Source of the DNA: Limnochordia bacterium
GTDB lineage: Bacteria > Bacillota > Limnochordia > Darwinibacteriales > B1SED10-159
NCBI GenBank assembly: GCA_007132255.1
Contig: SLOZ01000307.1
Span: 1-5,235, forward strand
Direction: 5' to 3'
DNA length: 5,235 nt
This document shows, one piece after another, positions 1-5,235 of this stretch (its first letter is position 1; each line of letters opens with the position of its first letter). A program made the position numbers and the translations under genes. The notes beneath the pieces are model-generated. The model was not told the DNA's origin, searched no databases, and saw only the letters and a list, made by a program, of their open reading frames with translations.

Positions 1-1434
1 TACTCGTTTTCTATCTTACGGTTGCGACTTCTTTCCGATCGCACGAGAAGCTTTGGCCCGTTAGGATCTTTAATTGCTTCGGCAAGCAATTCATAGATAT
101 CTGCTTCTCGATCTCCAATACTCACAATAGTCGTATCTGGACATAGTCGTTGGATCTCGGAGACTTTTTGAAAGCTACGAAGCCATTTCATGCTTTCTTT
201 TTGTTCAATAGGTAATTGCTTCTTTCTCTTGCTTTTACCAATGTCTTCGGGATCTCTAGCCCAGCACTGCGCATCTAATATACCTAACGGTGTTCCGTCT
301 TCTGTGAAGGCCATAGTATCATGCAATATAAGACCCAGTCCACCATAACCTTCAGCGTTTGTTGGGCCTAAGCCTTCGGTCATCGGGCGCGTATTGTAGT
401 CTAACGTGGTTGTATCTTGAGGAGCAAGTACCACCGAGTGCTTTTTCATACGTTCTATAGTAGCTTCGGTATGTGCTGTTAATAGTACGTCCATGGATAC
501 CTCCTTGTTCTGAAAGAAGCGATACGCCCCAATAGTTTTTGCCTTTGAGCCGCAAGCTTCTGTGATACCTTTTTCGCAGTTGTTATAAAAATCCTGGGCT
601 ATGGTGAATAAGCGCCGCTTTAAACGTGGATCAAAGAGACGAATGGTACCAAATTCTTCTTCCGCCCAGTTAGCAGGATTTTCGATCGGCGCCACATCGC
701 CTAAGTGGATACTCGGCGCATCGCAAAGAATTTCGCGCCAACCAGGTCGTAGAGGCCGCAAGAATATCCGTTTCGGGATTCCATCCCGACGGCCAGCACT
801 ATCACCGGTCTAACGCTAATGATAAAGCGTGCGATGCCAAGGTGGGAATATGCACGGAGGGCGCAATTAAGAAACGCGCATTCAGCACCACCTTATCCAG
901 ATGGGTACGTCGAGCAAGTTCCGCCCATCCAATATATGTATCACGGGCTGCTAATGCCCAGCAAGCAGAAGTAAAGGCCAAGGCTCCAACGGGGCAAATG
1001 TTGAGCTCACGACAAGATAGCGCATTTGAGCAGCACAAAGACCCTGAATGCCCAGATAGTGGTGGGTTTCCACTAGCGAACGCCACACCTTGGATTCATG
1101 GCTATACCTACTCATAATCGGCTCAATGGTAACCATGCCTAATTCCGATAATGAGCAGGAGATCTCGGGAACGTCAACACGAAACATAGATTCAGCGGGG
1201 TGATTAAAGGCGTACGTCTCGGATACCGCTGGCACGCGAATGACACAACGTTTATTCAGCTCCGACAGAGCTTTTCGGCAACTCATATCCTTCAGTTTGC
1301 CATTAGGGAAAAGCCAATTTTGACGTTCACATACCCGCTGGGACAATTCGCGACGAGAAATTGTTGGTTCCACGTCCACTGTCTCCCAATATATGAAATT
1401 AGCGATTCTGTAAATCAAGACCATGAATTATCAT
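1..1434 (-). pseudogene. Decayed IS4/Tn5-type transposase with N-terminal DruA-like (DUF4338) domain, 3' part beyond window edge
   Basis: This is a transposase remnant read in several frames. The N-terminal part (about 1434-805) carries DUF4338 motifs: SRRELSQRVCE, NGKLKDMSCR, HHYLG, QMRYLVV, GALAFTSACWALAARD, IGWAELARR, NARFLI and LASHALSLAL. The C-terminal part is open from 809 to the window edge. It starts with GRRDGIPKRIFLRPL and has a Tn5-like DNA-binding region (WAEEEFGTIRLFDPRLKRRL, GAYRFFQN). Then come the DDE motifs QDTTTLDYN (first catalytic Asp), TEGLGPTNAEG, CWARDPEDIGK and GDREADIYEL (second Asp). The catalytic Glu should lie left of position 1. The likely original start is ATG at 1434 (MIIHGLD). 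Three one-base losses are inferred, near 1412-1414, 1385-1387 and 991-994. Near 805-815 a frame change coincides with loss of roughly 45-60 residues (estimated from memory of the family), including the expected ETFVD and YRAANW motifs. No single frame is intact, so the copy should be inactive. The family assignment is firm; the exact lesion positions are inferred. Confidence 0.9.
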
Positions 1435-1655
1435 GGCTCTATTCTATCGGGTTCTTATCCCGGTGTTAAGTGTGTGTCACGAATAGACCTAAAGGAAGGG
1501 GTTTTACACCGAGCTTGGTAAACTGCGTTAACCGCCCTGCCGCCCGAAGAATACGGCGTGATCTGACACCGAGTACGGAGTTAATGCGTCAGGTTTTGGT
1601 GTTGAAACACGTCGATGGAACAGGAGGCCATGTCCACGGTTAGACTCGCCGTTTG
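1435..1655. other. Gene-free junction between the transposase remnant and the HD gene
   Basis: I see no coding region, tRNA or clear terminator in these 221 bases. The part next to 1434 should hold the terminal segment of the insertion sequence. The inverted repeat and target duplication cannot be defined, because the other end of the element is outside the window. A small hairpin CGGG-N7-CCCG occurs near 1448-1462. The octamer ACACCGAG appears twice, at 1506-1513 and 1566-1573, exactly 60 bases apart, with further scattered similarity after each copy. Neither terminator-like GC stems nor a T-run follow the HD gene stop, so its transcription may continue towards the element. Confidence 0.5.
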
Positions 1656-2156
1656 TCATGACTGCAAAAACAGCTCGGCTGCCAGACGTTTTCCTTCCGC
1701 TGTGAGATAACGGCTTTCAATGGCGGCCTTGGGAACCTTTGTTGAGCCAGTGCGCTGGTATTGATTGGGCAAATTGACCAACCAATCAGCATCATAAAGG
1801 ATCGCGAAATTGGTCGTTTGGATACGACCCGGCGAATGATGATGGGCTACTATACTGCATACCTCTTCGATAAGGTCATCAGAGAGCTTCAGTGATTCCA
1901 TGATTCCCCGGACAATGGGTGGACCTTCGATCTCTTGGTAATGTCCCGCACCACTGCCGTGCTTGCGTTCGGCTTCCACGATGCCGATGTCGTGCATCAA
2001 GGCGGCTGCAAGCACTACGTCAGGGTCAATATCTGTGGAACTCATGCGAGATAGCAATTGCTCAGCGTATGCTGTGACCTGCAGCGTGTGTTCAATGAGA
2101 TCTTTCCGTTGATCAAAATAACCCTTCATAGCATCTGTCAAAGCACTGTGATCCAT
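1656..2156 (-). CDS. HD-domain phosphohydrolase, small stand-alone
   Basis: This is a predicted soluble cytoplasmic metal-dependent phosphohydrolase of 166 residues made almost entirely of one HD domain. The metal ligands can be read in order: His23 (IEHTLQV), His55-Asp56 (LMHDIGI), His105-His107 (AHHHSPG) and Asp122/Asp124 (LYDADWL). A conserved QEIEGPPIVRGIM segment follows the HD pair, as in small HD proteins common in anaerobic Firmicutes and Deltaproteobacteria. The substrate is not known; nucleotides or a cyclic nucleotide are the usual guesses for the superfamily. I chose ATG at 2156 because AAGGGA (2171-2166) sits 9 bases upstream, and a good promoter lies just outside it. An in-frame ATG at 2288 would add a 44-residue leader that does not resemble the family and would include the promoter. 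It is transcribed away from the rseC-like gene and shares a control region with it. No key residue is missing, so it should be functional. Confidence 0.88.
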   Translation of the reverse strand: MDHSALTDAMKGYFDQRKDLIEHTLQVTAYAEQLLSRMSSTDIDPDVVLAAALMHDIGIVEAERKHGSGAGHYQEIEGPPIVRGIMESLKLSDDLIEEVCSIVAHHHSPGRIQTTNFAILYDADWLVNLPNQYQRTGSTKVPKAAIESRYLTAEGKRLAAELFLQS

Positions 2157-2186
2157 TTTGCATCGTCCCTTCATCAGTGTACCCCA

Positions 2187-2215
2187 ACCATAGCATGGGG
2201 GATGACTGCAGTCAA
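2187..2215 (-). promoter_or_regulatory. Sigma-A promoter of the HD gene
   Basis: Reading the minus strand, TTGACT (2215-2210, 5 of 6 to TTGACA) is followed after exactly 17 bases by TATGGT (2192-2187, 4 of 6). It is preceded by TG plus one base, which makes an extended -10. Transcription would start near 2180, giving a leader of about 24 bases with the AAGGGA ribosome binding site. Spacing and position relative to the 2156 start both fit. The promoter is inferred from sequence only. Confidence 0.7.
2203..2214. promoter_or_regulatory. Perfect 12-bp palindrome overlapping the -35 box, candidate operator
   Basis: TGACTGCAGTCA is its own reverse complement over all 12 bases. It shares five bases (2210-2214) with the -35 hexamer of the minus-strand HD promoter. 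A dimeric regulator bound here would be expected to block RNA polymerase, so a repressor site is the simplest reading. The bound factor is unknown. Chance palindromes of this length are uncommon in a region of about 220 bases. Confidence 0.45.
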
Positions 2216-2237
2216 CGCCAGCCGATTGCAGCTGGCG
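2216..2237. repeat. Inverted repeat CGCCAGC-N8-GCTGGCG in the divergent control region
   Basis: Two perfect 7-bp arms (2216-2222 and 2231-2237) flank an 8-base spacer, directly upstream of the HD gene -35 box. No T-run follows on either strand, so this is not a terminator. It lies outside both predicted transcripts, which favours a DNA-level binding site over an RNA hairpin. Confidence 0.55.
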
Positions 2238-2328
2238 ATAAGGGTGGGTGAACGATGGAACAGAAATACGGGTTTTTTCATCCAACACGTATTTTTGTGG
2301 TATACTTAGGGAGAGAAAGCGCCAGCTG
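2229..2328. repeat. Spaced 9-bp inverted repeat CAGCTGGCG / CGCCAGCTG spanning the rseC promoter
   Basis: CAGCTGGCG at 2229-2237 is exactly complementary to CGCCAGCTG at 2320-2328. The second copy lies just downstream of the predicted start of the plus-strand transcript (about +8). With 2216-2222 it gives three copies of the CGCCAGC core in alternating orientation around two divergent promoters. The arrangement suggests cooperative or looping regulation; that role is inferred. Confidence 0.4.
2277..2306 (+). promoter_or_regulatory. Extended -10 promoter of the rseC-like gene
   Basis: TATACT (2301-2306, 5 of 6 to TATAAT) is preceded by TGG, forming a TGn extended -10. The best -35 is poor (TTCATC at 2277-2282, 18-base spacing), which an extended -10 can offset. 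Transcription would start near 2313. The leader of about 65 bases can fold a hairpin at 2325-2344 (7 pairs including one G-T, loop TCGTTT). This hairpin overlaps the CGCCAGCTG motif. Confidence 0.6.
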
Positions 2329-2377
2329 TAGTCGTTTCTACGGCTTGTAGTCTATTAGCATGGAGAGTGATGGAACT

Positions 2378-2794
2378 ATGCGTCAACGAGCACAGGTAGT
2401 TCGCACTGAAGGCAGCACGGCATGGGTTAAGGTCGTGGATCCGTCAAGAGGTTGTGGCGAATGCAGCGGCTGCATCCGTCTAACCCCCAAACAAAAGGCC
2501 GAGGATCAGCTCTATCAAGTGGAAAATCCAGTGAAGGCTGGCATCGGTGATTGGGTCATTTTGGACCAACCCACCAGAGAGTTGGTGAAGGCCGTGGTTG
2601 TTCTCTATGGTCTGCCCTTGATAGGGCTTCTGGGCGGATACGCCATTGCCTTTTGGCTCCTGCAGTCGGATGCTCCAGCTGGACTGGGGGCTCTAGCGGG
2701 TCTCATTGCTTCCGTATTTATAGCTCGTCCCATTGCTCGTCGGGCGGCTGCCAAAGCCCAATTTCCGCAGGTGGTTTCCAGAGCCTGCTCATAG
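2378..2794 (+). CDS. RseC/SoxR-reducing-system family membrane protein
   Basis: This is a predicted integral membrane protein of 138 residues. An N-terminal soluble domain carries a cysteine cluster, Cys26-X2-Cys29-X2-Cys32 (GCGECSGC), as seen in the RseC/MucC family. Two membrane segments follow (about 72-95 and 101-119), then a basic, positive-inside tail (RPIARRAAAK). In gamma-proteobacteria the family modulates sigma-E and helps reduce SoxR together with Rnf-like electron transport. In Firmicutes the role is unproven, and a redox function is inferred from the cysteines. Upstream in-frame ATG at 2360 has no ribosome binding site. ATG at 2378 has GGAG (2362-2365) and TGGA (2371-2374) ahead of it, and the start MRQRAQVVR fits the family better. 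If 2360 is used, the protein gains 6 residues. It is preceded by its own promoter and closed by a terminator 6 bases after the stop, so it is probably monocistronic. An additional Cys137 lies near the C-terminus. Confidence 0.85.
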   Translation: MRQRAQVVRTEGSTAWVKVVDPSRGCGECSGCIRLTPKQKAEDQLYQVENPVKAGIGDWVILDQPTRELVKAVVVLYGLPLIGLLGGYAIAFWLLQSDAPAGLGALAGLIASVFIARPIARRAAAKAQFPQVVSRACS

Positions 2795-2800
2795 TGTGCG

Positions 2801-2833
2801 AGACACCGACTCGGTCGTTCGGTGTCTTTTTTT
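2801..2833 (+). terminator. Rho-independent terminator after the rseC-like gene
   Basis: AGACACCGA (2801-2809) pairs perfectly with TCGGTGTCT (2819-2827) across a 9-base loop, and seven T residues follow (2827-2833). It begins 6 bases after the stop codon. It should separate the rseC-like transcript from the FliK-like gene downstream. On the minus strand there is no matching T-run, so it acts in the plus direction. Confidence 0.93.
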
Positions 2834-2886
2834 CCGTAACAAGACTTGTTCAGACCCGTAAGATTCTTGCCGATACATAAAAACAG

Positions 2887-2895
2887 GGTGGTGAT
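2887..2895 (+). promoter_or_regulatory. Strong ribosome binding site of the FliK-like gene
   Basis: GGTGGTGAT matches 8 of 9 bases of GGAGGTGAT, the extended complement of the 16S rRNA 3' end, and ends three bases before ATG at 2899. This fixes the start codon and is typical of Firmicutes. Confidence 0.8.
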
Positions 2896-2898
2896 ACG

Positions 2899-5031
2899 AT
2901 GGTAACCGGACAGCAGCCCATAATTTTCGGCCGTGGTTTGAGCACGCATTGGCAGCAAACGGCACCGCGACTTGGAACCAAGCTGAGAGCTGTGGTCGTG
3001 GAAATGGAAGGTCAGCGAGGAATTTTAGATATCGAGGGATATTTGATGCGCATTGAGACACAGCTGCCGCTGCAGGAAGGCGATGCTGTGCGCCTTCTGT
3101 ACATGGGCCGAGAGCGGGGTCAGATCCATCTGCAGCTCCTAACAGGAGATCCCGCCCTGCCGACTGGTGAGCAAGAGGCTGGGCCCACCGCAATACCGGA
3201 ACGACTCCTGAGTCAAACACAGGCTATCACCCAAGGTCTGGTAGCGTTTAAGCTGCCTGTAACCGAAAATCATATAGCAGCTCTGCAAAAATTGCTGCCA
3301 AATCCGGAACACCAGGATTTCTATCCACGGTTAGCGGCGGCCATTTCGTTGATGCAGTCACGATTACCGGTGACTCGAGCGGCAGTGGAAGCTGTGTTGG
3401 CAGCTCATCAGAGACATCTTCCGACCACGCAGCCCGACGCGCTGCCTTTAGCGGTCCCGACATTGGAACGGAATGTAGGGGGCGCTGGGGGTCAGCCTGC
3501 TGCCAACGGGTCCATGGCGCCGCCAACTGGACTAGCTGCAGGTGCAACCGCTCCACCAGACGCCACAGGCCGAGACGGGAAACCGGTGCAGGGGGATACG
3601 CCGGTCAGCTTGCCCAGCACGGGATCAAGTGACCGCGCTGAACGGACTGGATTGCAGCAAGCAGAGCATTCCCGGATGCCACAGCCCTTTCCCAGAGTGG
3701 TTGCGGGGGGGACATTTGCTGGACCGCAGCCATCGCAGTTGTATCGCCATCATGCAGCAGCTGTGAGACCATTGGAGGCCGAAGCCGCTCGGTTTTGGCA
3801 CGAGCAGCCTGCAGTGCCACCCGTATTCGCTGGTGTTTCACAGATGCTTGTCGAGCCCGCGGCCTTGCGGTTCACGCCGCTGTTGGCAGCCCTTTTTACC
3901 GGACCCTGGGATACACCTGTTTGGACGTTGGAGTTTCAAAGTGGCAGTGGTGTTCGGCCAACACCGGAGCAGTCGACTGCAATCGGACCAGCGCCGTCCC
4001 GTGAAGGTGCCGAAACCTCTGCGAAGCAAGCCTTTGGCTCGCATGGCACAGCGCAACCAAACATGCCAGGCGAAGGCGGCGTTCCGCGCAATCGTTTAGA
4101 TACCGGAATGAGCGCTCAGAGTGGGGTTGTGGCGAAGCCAGATTCGCGCATCACCTGGAGTGGCCGTTTGCTGCGGAGTCAGCTGCACTTTTTCATTGAT
4201 AGCGGTGGTCAAAGAGGTCAGGGCCCAGCAGCGAGCTCAACGCATACGCCGGCCAGCTCTCCGCCACAAGCAGTGGTATCACAACCGGCCAGCGGCCAGG
4301 ACGAGTCTTTTCCTACCCGTGGATTAGAAAGCATGCAGACGGTACAACAGCAGCGACCTTTGACGGAAGAGTCGTTGACCGCCAGCCTGACGTCGCTGCT
4401 GCTGCAACCTGCGGCTGGAGGCCCAGGACTGCAGAGCCTGCTGATGAGTGCCGAGCATCCATCGATCTTTCAACTCTTAGCAGAATTTGGCGAACAGCAA
4501 GAGTCTTTGCCGCAGCCGAGCACAGAAGCGGCTTCCGTGGCGCAGGCTGCTGCTCGCCTTTTGCAGTGGACTGGCGAAGAAAAGCTGCATATGCTGCTGC
4601 AGCAGCGCAGTGGTGCCGATGGTATCTTGGAGATAGCCCTTCCGGTCCAGTGGCAGAATGCAGCGGAGACAGTCCACATCCGCTGGAAGACGATGAAGAG
4701 CCATTGGCGATCAGCTCAGGAGACAGCGAGCAGCAAAACCACGGTGCAGATCCTGGCTGGACTACATGATGCCTGGCTGTTTGTAGAAGCGAGCCTGCAG
4801 TTGCCGTCGCTGGATCTAGAGTTTGCCAGCGATAATGCTCAAACACTGCGCGATCTAGAACGAAATCGCAGTCTGTTGGAAACAGCGCTGCGCCAACACC
4901 AACTACGAGTGAATCACTGGGAAACCAAGGCCGAAGCAGCCTTAGAGCGCTGGCATGCCGGAGCCAGGGAACAGAACCCAGTCCAGTTGATCCGCCAAAC
5001 GCCCGTGCCATCATTGGATCTAAAAATATAG
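2899..5031 (+). CDS. FliK-like protein (flagellar hook-length control C-terminal domain), YlqG-type
   Basis: This is a 710-residue protein with a FliK-like plan. Residues about 22-85 form a beta-rich module (KLRAVVVEM, GYLMRIETQLPLQEGDAVRLL). Residues about 100-175 are helical with two LPVT motifs (119-122 and 156-159). Residues about 175-500 are mostly Pro/Gly/Ala/Ser/Gln-rich and poorly structured, broken by a more ordered segment (about 284-350). The C-terminal region (about 545-680) resembles the Flg_hook domain: LAGLHDAWLFVEASLQL, LDLEFAS, then the helix ERNRSLLETALRQHQLRVNHW. There is no cysteine in the whole protein, and no signal peptide or membrane segment. FliK measures hook length and switches export specificity through FlhB. 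In Firmicutes a similar gene (ylqG in Bacillus) often lies outside flagellar operons, before a small FlhB-like gene, and its role there is unclear. The gene follows a terminator and no rnhB lies just before it. A true FliK in a flagellated host is the main alternative. The family is inferred from architecture and weak motifs. Confidence 0.68.
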   Translation: MVTGQQPIIFGRGLSTHWQQTAPRLGTKLRAVVVEMEGQRGILDIEGYLMRIETQLPLQEGDAVRLLYMGRERGQIHLQLLTGDPALPTGEQEAGPTAIPERLLSQTQAITQGLVAFKLPVTENHIAALQKLLPNPEHQDFYPRLAAAISLMQSRLPVTRAAVEAVLAAHQRHLPTTQPDALPLAVPTLERNVGGAGGQPAANGSMAPPTGLAAGATAPPDATGRDGKPVQGDTPVSLPSTGSSDRAERTGLQQAEHSRMPQPFPRVVAGGTFAGPQPSQLYRHHAAAVRPLEAEAARFWHEQPAVPPVFAGVSQMLVEPAALRFTPLLAALFTGPWDTPVWTLEFQSGSGVRPTPEQSTAIGPAPSREGAETSAKQAFGSHGTAQPNMPGEGGVPRNRLDTGMSAQSGVVAKPDSRITWSGRLLRSQLHFFIDSGGQRGQGPAASSTHTPASSPPQAVVSQPASGQDESFPTRGLESMQTVQQQRPLTEESLTASLTSLLLQPAAGGPGLQSLLMSAEHPSIFQLLAEFGEQQESLPQPSTEAASVAQAAARLLQWTGEEKLHMLLQQRSGADGILEIALPVQWQNAAETVHIRWKTMKSHWRSAQETASSKTTVQILAGLHDAWLFVEASLQLPSLDLEFASDNAQTLRDLERNRSLLETALRQHQLRVNHWETKAEAALERWHAGAREQNPVQLIRQTPVPSLDLKI

Positions 5032-5235
5032 CACAGTACAATGGGCACGAGAAGGATGGTCATAGACCCCATGCCTGAAGACAGGGGCTTGAAAAAGAGC
5101 CCCGCTACGGCCCTCCTAAGCCTTAACAGGCTGCGTTATCCCGGTCATGATACCCTGGAGTGCTTCTCCAGCTCCAGGCTCTATCGTCCAGTATTAAACA
5201 GCAAGTAGGGGTTTACGAGCAGTGTGCTGGACGCA
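5032..5235 (+). other. Region downstream of the FliK-like gene: short open frame, possible start of a broken FlhB-like gene
   Basis: An ATG at 5071 is preceded by GAGAAGGATGG (ending 11 bases upstream). It opens a frame reading MPEDRGLKKSPATALLSLN that stops at TAG 5206-5208, only 45 codons. The same frame continues after the stop as GFTSSVLDA to the window edge. FliK-like genes of this type are commonly followed by a small protein with the FlhB cytoplasmic domain (YlqH), whose members start with a Lys-rich segment and an ALRY motif. Here LRYPGHDT is a loose match, and GSIVQ and IKQQ appear in other frames. This would fit a frameshifted or decayed copy, but the similarity is weak. Two hairpins are present: GGGGCT/AGCCCC (5084-5103) and CCTGGAG/CTCCAGG (5154-5178). 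No T-run follows either, so neither is a standard terminator. Confidence 0.25.

Noticed and set aside
352..555. Minus-strand 67-codon open frame
   Set aside because: It is an out-of-frame shadow of the Tn5-like catalytic region, which reads through here in another frame with the QDTT and TEGLGP motifs.
985..1000. Programmed -1 frameshift in the transposase
   Set aside because: The site has a C-run but no X XXY YYZ slippery heptamer in the right phase, and the gene has other lesions, so plain mutation is simpler.
842..1117. Plus-strand open frames at 601-813, 842-1117 and 1200-1469
   Set aside because: They lie antisense to the transposase remnant, whose minus-strand translation shows clear family motifs. 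The plus-strand products have no recognisable features.
1..1434. Druantia defence locus
   Set aside because: The DruA-like domain is attached to a transposase and is mutated. No DruB-E-type helicase or partner gene is present in the window.
2157..2288. N-terminal extension of the HD protein to ATG 2288
   Set aside because: The extension does not resemble the family, would cover the predicted promoter and palindrome, and the 2156 start has a better ribosome binding site.
2836..2879. Sigma-A promoter directly before the FliK-like gene (TTGTTC or TAAGAT boxes)
   Set aside because: Candidate -35 and -10 boxes are 22 bases apart or match poorly, so no confident sigma-A promoter can be placed.
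4593..4606. 14-bp palindrome GCTGCTGCAGCAGC and frequent CTGCAG in the FliK-like gene
   Set aside because: Most copies are explained by Leu-Gln and Leu-Leu-Gln-Gln codons in a Gln/Leu-rich protein, so a regulatory role is not needed.
4313..5041. 242-codon minus-strand open frame opposite the FliK-like gene
   Set aside because: Its Ser/Ala/Arg-rich product looks like the complement of Leu/Gln/Ala codons. It has no domain-like pattern, and the plus-strand gene has a strong ribosome binding site and a Flg_hook-like end.
5136..5145. 10-base match TTATCCCGGT shared with 1455-1464
   Set aside because: Matches of this length are expected by chance in a 5-kb window, and the flanks do not match, so it is not evidence of a repeat or element end.

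Overview
The window looks like a bacterial chromosome segment from a Firmicutes-type (Clostridia- or Negativicutes-like) organism of moderate GC. The reasons are a strong Bacillus-style Shine-Dalgarno before the largest gene, sigma-A type extended -10 promoters, an RseC-family gene, and a long FliK-like protein of the kind often found outside the flagellar operon in this phylum. This is inference from gene content; the species cannot be named.

Layout, left to right. (1) Positions 1-1434, minus strand: a decayed insertion-sequence transposase, cut by the left edge of the window. An N-terminal DruA-like (DUF4338) domain is joined to a Tn5/IS4-type DDE transposase. It carries three inferred single-base losses and one larger internal deletion. 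Its composition is more AT-rich than the rest of the window. (2) Positions 1435-1655: a gene-free junction that probably holds the end of the element. (3) Positions 1656-2156, minus strand: an intact small HD-domain phosphohydrolase. (4) Positions 2157-2377: a compact divergent control region with a sigma-A promoter on each strand. A perfect 12-bp palindrome overlaps the -35 box of the HD gene, and a CGCCAGC motif recurs three times in alternating orientation. (5) Positions 2378-2794, plus strand: an RseC/SoxR-reducing-type membrane protein, closed by a textbook rho-independent terminator (2801-2833). (6) Positions 2899-5031, plus strand: a 710-residue, cysteine-free FliK-like protein. (7) Positions 5032-5235: a short stretch with hairpins and a short open frame. 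It may be the start, possibly broken, of the small FlhB-like gene that commonly follows FliK-like genes of this type.

How they fit together. The HD gene and the rseC-like gene are divergent and share a control region, so they may be co-regulated. The FliK-like gene is separated from rseC by a terminator and has its own ribosome binding site, so it probably starts a separate unit. No complete new defence system is visible. The DruA-like domain is attached to a dead transposase and is not accompanied by Druantia partner genes in this window.
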